Source: Trichuris trichiura (Eukaryota > Nematoda > Enoplea > Trichinellida > Trichuridae). From it: a stretch of DNA of 64,000 nucleotides. The stretch covers positions 558,001-622,000 of the forward strand of contig JBAJFE010000047.1 in assembly GCA_037903355.1 (NCBI GenBank), written 5' to 3'. How positions within the stretch are numbered: position 1 is the stretch's first letter; every line of letters starts with the position of its first letter. The translations under genes and the position numbers were made by a program. This document shows positions 44,201 through 55,609 of the stretch, piece by piece. Under the pieces are notes generated by a model. It saw nothing but the letters and a program-made list of their open reading frames with translations. It did not search any database and had not been told where the DNA came from.

Positions 44201-45781
44201 ATGCGGCCGTTAACCGACGAAGAAGTAGAGGCGGTATTCAAAAAGTTGGCCAAGTTGTAAGTGTACACTCAGCGGATATATGGTCGACTCGAAAATGACG
44301 GCTCTTTCTAAAATTTTAGCATTGGAACCAACATCAGATTGATGGTGAACAGAGAGGACGAAACTCACGTTTTTCGTTTTCACAAGGATCGCGTCTACTA
44401 TTTGAGGTAAGCAAAAAAAAGCTTCAAGTTAATCTAAGACATTATCATCTCTACTGTGCGTCCCCTTTGATCATAGCGAAAAGAAGGCAGTGGCCGCATC
44501 TTCATTTGGATTCAAAGAGACAGTGAACCTTGGTTCGTGCATTGGAAAATTTACAAAAACCAATAAGTTCTTCTTGACCATCACCGCATTGAGCTATATT
44601 GCTCCCTACGCGAAGGTATACCTTGTTCAATCGATTATCTCTAATTTATTTTCCCTCTCCCCGTCTACAGTACAAGGCTTGGCTGAAACCGAAAGCTGAG
44701 CAGTCCTTCCTGTACGGCAATCATGTGCTCAAATCCGGTTTAGCCCGGATTACTGACGATGTGCCGACCAATGCCGGAGTGATACTGTACAGCTCGAATG
44801 ATCTTCCATTGGTATGGTTCTGTTTTGAAATTTATGCTGTGACATATATATATATATGTATATATATGTTACGTACTTTTACGGCTATACTTTTCTTATA
44901 TCTTGGCTTAAGCTTGGCCTACGGCAGAATAAGATAGCCAATGAGGATGCTAGAAAAACTGGGTACCTTGGCCGTAGAACTTTGCGGGCTATGGTGTCCT
45001 GCCCTACCCTAAACCTAAGCCATAACATGAGGACACCATAGCCACTTTGTAACGGGAGAACATCATAGTTTGCCCCGTAGGTGTCGCCACTGTAGCTTTG
45101 CGCGGTCGCAGCTAACAAGACCATAAAATTGTTCACTGTCCAAGATGCGAATCACACTTTGCCTAACATTATTCAGTATTTGACATCACGCCTACGCGTT
45201 TATAGAACGCCTAGAGAAAGTATAGCACATGCAAAATACAGGCACTTCGTACTTTGCCTTAAAAATGCCACGCATTCTATAGGATGTTGGCATTTCATAC
45301 ATGAGCATATATATATATATGTTATTTTAATATGCTGTATACTGACAGGATAGTGAGCAAAGTAGCGAGAAAGCAGCAAGATTTGCCGCGTATGCTCAAG
45401 AGTTCACGCAGACCTAATATTCCGCCGGTTTAGCTTTTGGCACTGTATAGATTGCTTAAGAGATGTATAAAATACTAGGTGTTCTATACTCACCTAAACA
45501 AGGCGCCTAGTTCGATGCAGAATTTTTCTACGTCATGTAGTGCGCGTCTGGCAAAGAATGCGCGCACAAAAGTTGGGATCGAAAAAAAGGAAGTTGATTG
45601 CGTCTATTGTATTTTTGGAATTGGCGTTGAACAGTTAATACGAAATTGAAACGTGTTTCAGGGATTCGGCATTGCCACAAAATCGACCGCCCAATGTCGT
45701 GCATCTGACCCCACTTCTTTAGTCATTCTCAATCAATGCGACATTGGTCAGTACATTCGTGACGAGGAGCACGTCTGTTGA
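44201..45781 (+). CDS. NIP7: NIP7 60S ribosome biogenesis factor
   Basis: Nucleolar PUA-domain protein needed for 27S pre-rRNA processing and 60S subunit assembly. Exons 44201-44256, 44320-44406, 44477-44615, 44671-44811, 45662-45781; 180 aa, exactly the human length, all phases matching. Landmarks: MRPLTDEE at the start, HVFRFHKDRVYYLSEK, LGSCIGKFTKTNKF, YIAPYAKYKAWLKP, AEQSFLYGNHVLKSGLARIT, then PL|GFGIATKST, DIGQYIRDEE (PUA end). The last intron is 850 bp and repeat-containing. The gene starts 331 bp after the HELQ stop on the same strand, so co-transcription is possible but not shown. Confidence 0.96.
44812..45661. other. NIP7 intron 4 with AT dinucleotides and a hairpin
   Basis: Holds two short AT tracts (about 44844-44868 and 45307-45320), a partial copy of the ~180 bp dispersed repeat (about 44893-44960) and a short perfect inverted repeat GCTATGGTGTCCT / AGGACACCATAGC between 44988 and 45041. 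Confidence 0.65.
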
Positions 45782-46064
45782 ATTGTCAAAGAGTCAAAGT
45801 GAAGTTGATGGGCAATTTTGAAGGATTTTATATCTTTCTTTTCTTCAGTAAACTCGTTGAACTAACCCATCTCTTCCCTATTGGTTCCATACTACCTCAT
45901 GGAAAACACTTTAAAATACTATTTATGCATATTTTTGATGGACAATGATTTTTTAATTATTACCTTTGTCCGCTCTCGTAATGAGCAAGTCTTTCTTCTT
46001 CTTCTCAAGGCCACATAAGATCTTCAGTTGATTCTTACTGAGCGTAAAAGTCAAGCATTCCTTT

Positions 46065-46345
46065 GGGTCACACAACAGCTTGTCCTTTTGACATCCTAAT
46101 TCGCTTCCAGTCTCTGTCGCTTCGTCGTGGTATGTATCATACTTTCACATGGAGAACGAAACGTAAGCATATTCGCGCGCCTCCATTTCAGTAAACAAAT
46201 TGTAAGCGTTAAGAAGTCTCCTTCCGTGATTTTGACAAAGCATTCCAATTCAGTGTGGTCGTCGAGCTCAGTTCATTCACGGAAATACATGGCGCACAGC
46301 GGGCTTAATACTAGTCGTATATTTTTCTCAGCAGCGGTGGATTCT
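46065..46345 (+). pseudogene. Decayed duplicate of HELQ 3' exons
   Basis: Matches the HELQ segment 43265-43540 in order: CAACAGCTTGTCC, ATTCGCTTCCAGTCTCTGTC, then AAGCATTCCAATTCAGTGTG, GAAATACATGGCGCACAGCG and GTATATTTTTCTC. These correspond to exon 14, its intron, exon 15 and the next intron, so the copy is at the DNA level and not from mRNA. Frameshifts and stops remove any coding capacity. Earlier exons may extend back to about 46010. Confidence 0.8.
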
Positions 46346-46366
46346 TAAGAATTGTTCTGCTTTCTT

Positions 46367-47951
46367 TTACTCCAACTGAGGCAGGAACTTTGGTTCGTCC
46401 TTAGAACTGCGAACTGTAGTCAGCTCTTGCCCAGCGTTGGCAAGTGGCCAACTAAGACCATCTCCCTTTGGGACGTAGTTTGATGGAAGAAGAATTTTGT
46501 GGAAAAAGTCCCCGCGGAAGTTTTCGATTCCCAAAAAGGTTCGCCAGTTTTCGGCCCATCCAAAGTCGTAAGGATTGACGTACACCTAAAAGCACAAACT
46601 GACAATGGGTAAGCTTTTAGCAACTCTGTATTCTCTTCTTGCGCATATATACGCCATATGCAAGGTATTGTCAAAGTCGACGGAGACAGCTACGCCTGCT
46701 GCAGTTGTGTAAAACTTGTACCTTTCCATTCTGTGCATACTTCTTCTTCATGGCTTGATTGATATAGTGCTCGATGCTGGTTTCACCCTTTGTTATCATG
46801 ATAAAGTGAGTAACCAACAACCAAATAAGACCAACAACCATGGCAGCGCAGACGAAGAATTCGATTAAAATTAAATATTTTATCCATTTTCCGTTTGATC
46901 CAATTTGGCACGACCGCTCCTACCCGAAAGCACAAGTACGAATAAGGCGGAGCACTGCCGAAAGGAGCAACTACCTCTGAAGAACAGATGGACGCTGTGG
47001 CTGTAGAGCAAAACCAATTTGCATAAATTAGCTTATCTTTCATCGCAGTGCACCAAAGCACAACGTCTGCCTAAAGGTATAGATTAAGCATTTTGAAGAC
47101 TGCGTCTTGAACTAATTTGCAACTTAATATTTTGAATGGGTTTTGTTTTGACAAGTTTACCTCTTCGGCCCAGTAGTGCTCTGCAAAACACTGATACATT
47201 CCAGTAACAACGTAAATACAAGAAAGCCACATGTAAACCATGGTTAGATAATAGTAGCGATGATTATAGTGCCCGACGCATTGGTCAAGCCAAAGCTGAA
47301 AGGAAGGAAAAGTTGGAAACGAGGAAAACCATTCAACTTCACGAACTCACGGCAGTGATGATCCATCTTAAGGATGCAACGCTTACACACGGAACAATGG
47401 TGACTTCTGGGTGGCTTCGGTCTTAGGCAGCTCTTACAAATGCCAACGCTGGAGGCGACTAGATGATCCTGAAGGAAAAGCTCGACCTTTTCATGCAGTC
47501 TATTCGGTGCTGACATCCAACCATTGGAGGATGACCTGGAGAGCTAACGCTGCCTTTGTAAAGATTGTATAGCAAGTTTGCAAAGAAGCCAATGACCAGT
47601 AATAAAGTATAAAACCACTTCGCGCCAGCTTCGACGAGGCAATTCGTAAGGTACGATGATGACGTAAGTGATAAGAACCAGTAGAACAATAGCGCTAGTC
47701 AGGAAGCCCAAGAATACCTTTAAATTACGGGATGTAGTTGAGATGTTGCCGCATACGTACCTTACTCGTCCCAACTGGCTGACGTAAGTCTCGACAAAGC
47801 GATATACAGGTTCGAAGGCGACGTCAATGGCGTAGTCCAAATTGAAGTGGGAATTGTAGAACAGAAATAAGAGTAGAAATTTGAAGTCTTCAACTTTGGC
47901 ATGAACAGCCTTTCGCAGCATACTGTAACTACCCGAAACAACACCACCCAT
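46367..47951 (-). CDS. ZDHHC16: ZDHHC16-type palmitoyltransferase, two apparent frameshifts
   Basis: DHHC S-acyltransferase of ER/Golgi membranes. Exons on -: 47951-47766, 47717-47522, 47468-47351, 47295-47161, 47070-46975, 46919-46722, 46585-46367. ZDHHC16 landmarks: [14 protein letters not shown] near the start, [96 protein letters not shown]. The DHHC Cys is present. Two places need a one-base shift: within exon 2 (about 47590-47640), where the TM2 frame and the SSPGHPP frame differ, and at the start of exon 4, where CTTTGG replaces the expected CNTGG after DHHC-C. Both are one base too long, so assembly errors or a young pseudogene are possible. Confidence 0.85.
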
Positions 47952-50041
47952 GGTATGTGCATCCTACAAAAAAAATTATGTACGGAAAGTCGTTTAGTAT
48001 AATGCTAAGAAATACCAACAAGAGCTGAGCAAAATACAGCTCGGGTCAGCAGTGCCTAAAGGCTGCGATTCCCAATGCAAAATCCCTCCATCCGGAGAAC
48101 TCGAACAACTACGTCACCTCCGTTCTAAAATGCGCTCTTTATTATATGATATATATTGAAACAGACAAGCAGTAATCTTTATGCCCTTGATTGTTAGTTT
48201 ATCCATGGAAAAGCAATGGTCGTGCTTCGGCAATTGCATCACAGTACCAAAAAAGGAAACGAAAACAATTAAGGTAATCTTGAAAGATACACTGTTATTG
48301 TACAGTAGGTAACTAAGCTATTTCTGCACCGAAATGTGCACTAGTAAAACTGACACTACTCTTCAGTGGTTGTCTAGAAAAGGAAAGACGACTTGCTGAC
48401 CAAATGTTGGACGCGTGCTAAAGAGAAAATAACGAAAACAATTTCAAAACGTCTAATCACGTGCTGGAATTATAAGACGAGTGAGAACAACGTGGAAATG
48501 CTTACGTGCCTGAATGCACGGAACGCGCGACAGTTGTGATCAAAAGGCGTGCTTTCCTTAAAATCAGGTATGCTTGTGCCGTAGCCATCTGCACCAAAAC
48601 CACACACAGCCTGTAGATAATACTACTGACGTTATGAAAAGAAAGTCGCTGTACAATTGCAAAATGTCCTAACCTGCCGGAAAAGCAGGAACTTTTGCAT
48701 ACTGTATATTAGTACCTGAGCATTTTCAAAACAATTTTGTTATGTTGCACTAGTGTGTAAAATTTTTTCAGCGCCTTCGCGACGCGTCTAATCCCATAAG
48801 CAGCACAGCCGGATTGGCTAGCTTGGAGAAGGGAGCATTCTGGCAATAGTACAGAGAAGGCTTGAGCATAAACCGTAACGGTAGAGGCAAAGTGTAATGG
48901 GAACCGCGCAATATCAAATGACAATAAGCTAGATTAAAAACAAAAACTAGGATAAAAAAAGTAAAACAAATATGTGAAGCATAAAAATGGAAAATAAAAA
49001 ACGTAATAATAAAAACACATAGCGTCTGCTTTTGAAAAATTGATTTGCCCAGTTTAGGATAAGCCTTGAGCGTACAACTTTTCCGGTGAAAAAGGAAAGA
49101 CTTATTTTAAATCTTTCTATTAGACGCCACGCCACCACGGTAGGTAAAGTTAAAATCAAGTTCTATTCGGGTAATCGCGTCCTGCCGAAATCTAAAACTA
49201 TGCTCATATCTTGTTGATCCAAGTAGCCATAGGCAGCCCGATTCCAAGCCCAAAATCAGCAAGTACTTTAGTTTAGGCTGCCCGCGATTACGTGGACCAT
49301 CAGAACTTGATTTTACTTTAGCGTATAGCATCTGCCGGGCGTCTAATGGAAAAAAACTTCCGCTTTTTTCTGAACAGCTTGCACAACGGGGAGCAGCAGG
49401 AAAATGCGCCCGTGGCGCAGCGGATCAGTTCACACTCCAATGCGTTTCTCTGCTACAAATATTTGACAGAGCATCTAGAAGTAACGCCTCCTTAAATAAC
49501 AACAGCTGTGCCTTTTTTAACACATTTCCATAGGTTAGTCAAACGTTTTAGCTATTATCGAATGCACTACGCTTGCAATGGAAGTTTCGAAATGGTTACC
49601 CTAATGTGGGGTGCAAAATAATCCACCGTGTTGCGAACCAGTTCCGGGCCCAGTTGCATATGTGTCTTCGCAGCAACCTGATGATCGTTTAGTCTACTCT
49701 AGTCTGGAGAGGAAGTGTGGGTCTGGGCTGCTTACGTGTCAGGTTTTGCAAGACGAGTAAAGATTTCTACATCGTTCTGTTTTATTACGTTGGATGAGTA
49801 CACAGGGTGCCTCCAACACACCGCTTGTCAAAACACACTTATACATCAGCAGGTTTGTATATTGATTGATGAAAGCGCCATGTTCGTAGAACTTCAATGT
49901 AAATAATATCTTTTCTTTTTAATTAAATTCAGCACTGCCGCGCATCGAAGCTTAAGTGTATAATAGCATCACGTGATAAGATGAAGCGTAGTAAATGTAT
50001 AAAATGAGACGTTAACGAAGTCAAACCTCAATCGCACATTC
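47952..50041. other. Intergenic, no gene recognised
   Basis: Upstream of ZDHHC16 on its 5' side. Only short frames without motifs are seen. A tRNA A-box-like string (GTGGCGCAGCGGATC, about 49412) has no matching T-arm. Confidence 0.5.
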
Positions 50042-51080
50042 ATGAAAAGTTTAGTCGCTTTGTTCGTGCTCTTCGCGGTTGTCAGTGGAATAGAAATCAA
50101 TGTAAGTTTATCTGCCCATACACCTACGAATTTTAGTAATGCAAGGCATTAACGATGCTTATGGTTATTGTCTTGAAATGTAGTGTCGAGTAGCGCCCTG
50201 AACAAACACATGGGAATATGTAACTATTACAGTAGTGACGAAAAGTTAATAATAGCTTGCATGCCGTGAGGTTTCGGAGGAGCTTCATTGTTACAAGGCG
50301 GATTGAGGTGGCGCATGCAATGCAACAGGAATTCATCAGAACGTTAGGCAAATTGGTAGTGTTATTTAAAATAAATTACCCAAAATTTCGTTGCGGTAAT
50401 GATTTAATTATTACAAGATTTCGAACTTGTGCCTTACTGTAGGAAAAAGAAAAGTTCAATAAACTCCTCAGCGTACATAATTTGTTGAATGCATAATTTG
50501 AAATGGCAGTTAGGCTTTTAAACGGTTTGCATTTTCGCTGCTTAAGCATTTTTTCAATCGCAATGGGCGCGCTATTCACAACCCATTTTATTGATGCTTA
50601 AGTAACGTTTGGGCCACCTTTCCCGTCCGCTATCCAAAAAAGCGTAAAAGCAGGAGCTCGTTGGGAATTTTAAAAAGCCTGCAATTTATCTTTCAGATTA
50701 TAGAGTATTCAGTTTGCTTTTTTCCTCGGATAGCAGTTGTGGAGATGTTTCACCTGTCATTGGTTGTTTAGGTTAAAAAAGATCTTGGCAAGAATATTGT
50801 AAGACTGCTGCAAATCTGTGGACAATGCAATGTGGAATTAGCTCAATATTCCAGTTCGCTCCATTACCCGGAAGCCGGGATTCTGTTGACTAACCTGTTT
50901 CAGTGCATAGAAAGAAAATGTATCACTGTAGTCGTTCCGCAAAATACAACGGCCAAAGTTACTCCAGTCAAAAACTGTTCAACACAGGATGCTTCGCAAC
51001 GGCAATCTGCTACACTTTCGCCAAATACAACGGCCGAAGCAACTCCAGTTAAAAATTGTTCAGCACGGGGTGCTTCGTAA
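50042..51080 (+). CDS. Small secreted protein with a 27-residue tandem repeat
   Basis: Unknown family. Exons 50042-50101 and 50772-51080 in phase 0 (AAT|GTAAGT ... TGTTTAG|GTT) give 122 aa. Residues 1-16 (MKSLVALFVLFAVVSG) form a signal peptide. The mature part has four cysteines as CGQC ... C-x4-C over about 38 residues, which recalls small helical Cys domains but I cannot name one. The C-terminus is two copies of a 27-residue unit (NTTAKVTPVKNCS..DAS and NTTAEATPVKNCS..GAS) with N-glycosylation sites. The DNA period is 81 bp (50942, 51023). The stop arises inside the second unit where CAA of the first unit is TAA. A secreted effector or cuticle-type role is open. Confidence 0.65.
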
Positions 51081-51090
51081 CGGAATTCTG
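50942..51090 (+). repeat. 81-bp tandem duplication in the secreted protein gene
   Basis: Two units start AAATACAACGGCC at 50942 and 51023. The second ends in GCTTCGTAACGG where the first has GCTTCGCAACGG; that C-to-T change is the stop codon of the gene. Confidence 0.9.
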
Positions 51091-51129
51091 TTTTATTTTC
51101 GTAAAGGTCTTCCACATCTCTTCCCTTTT

Positions 51130-51526
51130 TTGCGTGGGTACTTGCAATTAAACGAAACAGTTGCTCTGCCAACGGATGGATGAGCGATTATCAGCAAAAA
51201 TACAGAACTAATGTGCACTCAGCTTATTTCAGAGCTTTCAGAACGCTATAGTTCCGCTGTCAGCGAGATGGAGCAGAAATTGTTTACTCTGAATGAGTAT
51301 TAAATAAGAGTGCGTCGCAAAGGGGGAAGTCGGCATGGTAGGGAGCAGCACTTGGTTTACTGATTTTTGCATCCCATGCCGCGCTAAGCTCGACGCCTTC
51401 TCCACGGTTGACAGTACGACTATGGCGGATATAAAGGGCCTCCTTCAGCCGGCTTAAAGGAACCGACATTGAAACGTCCACGACCAAACAGTGACAGTCG
51501 AGCAGTGCCTGCTTTGTCTGGGGCAC
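51130..51526 (-). mobile_element. Penelope-like element 3' remnant
   Basis: On - the order is: a coding end 51526-51284 with SRLKEALYIRH ... VNRGEGVELSAAWD (GIY-YIG-type C-terminus), a hammerhead-like motif CTGACAG-C-GGAAC-TATAGC-GTTCT-GAAA (51263-51236), then GCTCATCCATCCGTTGG (about 51185-51168) and a CTGTTTCGTTTAATTGC block. The same order is found in the elements at 37667 and 62880. There is no reverse transcriptase part. Confidence 0.8.
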
Positions 51527-54500
51527 TGATGCGAGAAAGGTTGGAGAAGTATGCTTACAAACGTGATTAAATAAAGCAGGACGTTCAGCTTAAATGTTCA
51601 TTCAGGCAGTATAATTAACATTAGGAAATCAGCGGTAGCTGATAAAACAGCGCACTCGGCTCACGTCATACCACGCGAAAAGCGAGTACTATCTTGCGAA
51701 CAATGTTCGCTGACATGTCATCGCCTATGACTACTTGATTGATAGTTTGGTTGACGCATATCATACAAGGCGAACAGAGAACATATTGAAAATATTCTTG
51801 CCGCTTGAATTACATTGCTAAACACAATATATGGCCAGAAACGTATAGAGCGCCCATTTAGCATACTACTCTTCAAATGCACAGCGGATATCGTCTAATC
51901 GAGATGCGTACTTTCATGTTTTCATGTCTGGGGAATATTGTCAATTAGTAACGATGGGTAAGTTGTCAACGATGGGTAAGTTGACATTCTGGGGAATATT
52001 GTTAAAATCTTCTATTGAAGAGCAAATGGATTCAAGCATATGCAGTGCGTGTTGCATATGCTCGTCTTGAATTGCACTCTTCATTCGTATAGGACGCGTG
52101 ATGGCCAAAATGTTAAGAAAAAGAATTCCAACTTGTCTGTCAACTGTTTGAACCCTTCTTGTCTAGACCGGACGCTGTTTGGACCCAGTGCAGAGAAGAA
52201 ACTTCTTACATCTTCAAATTAATATCATTTGTTCCGGGTTTGGCAACCGTATCTTTATGGTTATGGCAGGATTGCCAAAACCAGCGGCAAACCAGGCGGC
52301 TGACGCTACAGAACAGCGGCGCTGAATATGTTCAGGATCATGGCGAAACGTCAGAATCAACAGGCCAACTGCCAGATGTCAGGTATGTAGCAGCGCTGTC
52401 GAGCTCCTTCCCTCCGCCTCATACTTATTTATGATACTCCCGCTCAATCACAAATGAACGCATAGCCACAGCATAGCCACAAACATTTGTGCCAGAAGTT
52501 GTATGGCATATCTTCACAGTTTCACGGAAGTTCAGGATACTATCATTATGCAGCTCAACGATAACACCATGCACAAAAATAAGGTTCCCGCAGGTGTCAT
52601 GCAACTTCAATGATCTTCAAACCGGATCATCTGAATATCTTTTACCGTTCTGTCTTTGTTATCCGGAAGTTGCGGCTCAGGCAAGAAAAACAATCAGGCT
52701 ATTACGTATTTATCCATTGGCTGATTCTGGAGCAAGCTGACGTCATGGACTCGCAAACAGCCGAGAAGATGAGATAGCTATAATTCTTCCTTTTCGGAGA
52801 AGGAGGCTCTTAGTGGTAAACAAAGAGTACGGTTCGTTCGACCACTTCCGCAACTACAGCACCATGCAGGCGTACATAACTGGACAAACTTTGAGTACTG
52901 CACAACACTGAATTGTGATTATCACAGATTTTATTCACCACAGCCATGTTTCCTGCAACGTCAACGTTACGGTGGGAAATAAAGCCAGTGCTGGCAAAAT
53001 CTGTTGAAATCAGAAGGCTTCTTAAGTTGGCGTACATTTGGCGTAAATACGACATAAAGCACGAGCAGCCAGAAGGCAACGCAAAAAATCGTTCTACGTA
53101 TGATGCACGAACTGCTCTTGCAACCATCGTGCGCATGTCAGAATGCAAAGACTAATTTTCAGCCCGTTTCACTACGCACAAACGCAAAAAACGACACGCA
53201 AGCAATAGCTACACTTACAGTAAGAACATTTTCCAGCGTAACTGATCAGTAGGTTAAATAAAATTGGCGTCAAACAAACGGTTAAATCCAACAACACTAA
53301 ACTGTAGTAGCGTACGAGCATAACAGCTGGCTGTTGTTGCGACATACGCTATGTTTTTCAGCTGCAATACTTCGAAACAAAAAATGCTTATGCAGAGCGC
53401 TGAAACACTAGCATAAGCTGGCGGGTGAAATGTTGAGAGTCTTTGACAGAATTGAAGTAAGAGAAGAAGCAAAACATCAAAAGGAGCATGCTTGCTTTAA
53501 AACGCAAAAAAGGCCCACCAGGAGAAAGTTCGTATCCACATGTGGAACTAACCTGTTCATCGAGAACGAAGTAGGCAAACAAAATAATATGCCGAAAACT
53601 CGTCAAACATTGAAACACGATTTCGTCTGCATTGAAACATTTAATTATTGACTGACTAATTCACGTCAATCTGACTTTTTAAAATATTGCCAGCATTTTC
53701 GGCTTTCTGTAGTCACTTTTTCCTTCACTGGCTTGCGACTAACAGGAAAAGTCCCTAACTTGCAAAATTCTTCAGATTCTTTGAGCACCGATTAGTACGA
53801 CATAGCTTTGTTTACGAAAGCTGTAAGGGATTATGCTTTTCGCAATTTTTGCGCTGACTCGCTGTAAAGGCAAAAGCAGGTGCCCAAGCGCAGATTTTCG
53901 TACATTCCTACTTATTTATGGTATATAATTTCGTTTAATTGTATATTAAAACAATAACACGCAACGCAAAATTTGCGGATCAAGCTGAGTACCCAGGGAT
54001 CACCTGGTTGCAGGGAAACGTACATTTCTACTGGCAGACATATCGTAGTTCATTTGTCAAGAAGAGAACAGCAATGCAAGCAGATAGGACAGTGCATTTG
54101 GGATATATCATTTACATTTCAGGAGAACAGGCGACTTCTCAAAAAAAATATCGTAGTTCCCCTAAGCGGGGTGTATATTCATGTCGAACGGCGTACGTCT
54201 TTTGCGAAACGGGCTCCCGCCATATCGTTTAGTCAACCACCACGGGAATGCCGACGTTTGACCTGACGCCAGCCATATCGTCTACGCTGAGCTTGCGATG
54301 ATGCACTGATAACGCCGCTCATTTTTCTCCTGAAACATTGCGCGAATTATAAATCTGTTATGAGTTCATCAACACACCAAGGCGGCCACTTACAAAAGCT
54401 ATTACGCTTTGAAGCGTAAGCATCTGCCCGTCATTGTTCCCAGCGACTAATTCGCTGCACTGTCAGTTCTCCTTCCACAACTACCCCGCACAAGTCTAAA

Positions 54501-54866
54501 GTGAGTATTGTATTGATTCACAGGTTCAGGAAAATTTGCTGTTTGTTATATTGATTCGCAGGTTCAAAAATGCTAAAAATGGTTTTAAAGGAAACAGAAG
54601 ATAATGAAACGGGTCTTTGTGCAGAGGTTCGCCGAAAAAAAGTGTAGCAACATCAAAGGAAAATCCATTCAGTGATTACTTATTTGAGAGAACTATGGAA
54701 CAATGGGGAGAATTTAGCGTCGCAGCTGCTCAATGGAAGGGACCGTGGGATTAATAGAACGACGAAATAATGCAGCCTGGCATTCCCCTATCACTGGTAT
54801 TGACTACTGGACGTCGCAAAGAGTAAAGCGCGAACAGAAAGCAAACGTAAACACGTTACATACCTT
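51527..54866. other. Intergenic, no gene recognised
   Basis: Short frames on both strands without motifs. A direct repeat of a ~16 bp unit (CAACGATGGGTAAGTTG-like) lies near 51947-51978. Confidence 0.5.
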
Positions 54867-55609
54867 TTACTGCAGCATTGGAACAGGCGCAGGCGGCGCG
54901 TCCGACTGGGGCGGGTGCAACCTCAGGATGTCCGCGAGGATGGCATCGAAAGCATCGTCAGAGGCGCCCAATCGCTTTCTCCACGCGAACTCGCAGAGGT
55001 ACAATGGAAGCGCACTCCGACGCATTCCACGCCATCGCTTGTGGCCCCGCTTGGCCTGCGCCCACAACGATGCGACAGATGGCGCATGCGCTCGCCTGGC
55101 TCGGTCTCGTGGCACTCCAGCCAGTGCTTCTGCTGCAACCCGGCGCAGGTACCTGTTCCAACGCCCTGCGCTGGTGTGGTTCAGCTCTGAAAATAGATAA
55201 TGTCTACAGCAACAATATAAGGCGCGCAGATCACTACCGAGCTCAGTTTTACAAAATTTAATGGAGGTGTACCGTCGACTCCAAAAAAAGATGATTTCCA
55301 CCGCTTTCCGGAACTTCGTCTGGTGACGGGGGGCTGTAAAGGACACATTGCACTGCCGCGGTCAAAACGGTTATTGCACCTAGTGCGCTTACCGTCGAAC
55401 CATGTGCCCTTGCGTATGGACACTTCCTTGCGGCAGGAACGTTTGAAGCAGCGCCAGCTGGTGCCGCGGCGCCCTAGACGCATCGCCCGTCCGCATAAGG
55501 GGCACAGCCTTTTACTGTGCAACAGCCCCTTATCACGTAGGAATTGTACTGCGGTTTCTTCGTCTTTTACTGACTCGTTCAGCCACCTCATGTTCTTTGA
55601 CACAGCCAT
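54867..55609 (-). pseudogene. Merlin/ISXO2-type transposase without its catalytic core
   Basis: Transposase remnant of the Merlin (IS1595/ISXO2-like) superfamily. On - it starts MRWLNESVKDEETAVQFL at about 55590 and has the N-terminal zinc ribbon CPLCGRAMRLGRRGTSWRC..RSC, then KAVEIIFFWSRRYTSIKFC (about 55310-55240). After an intron-like gap it continues ELN...RWNRYLRRVAAEAL and jumps at once to the C-terminal signature LWAQAKRGHKRWRGMRR ... YLCEFAWRKRL...DAFDAILADI, ending at 54867. The DDE/IDE core that should lie between (about 100-150 residues) is missing, so this is a deletion derivative. The C-terminal part is much more GC-rich than its surroundings. Confidence 0.8.

Noticed and set aside
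49405..49480. tRNA-like 5' half (GTGGCGCAGCGGATC resembles an A box)
   Set aside because: No B box or T-arm follows within tRNA distance. A similar lone A-box-like string near 56298 fails for the same reason.
54733..55261. Several 90-155 codon frames on + overlapping the Merlin remnant
   Set aside because: They are shadows of the GC-rich transposase C-terminus on the - strand, which has the family motifs.
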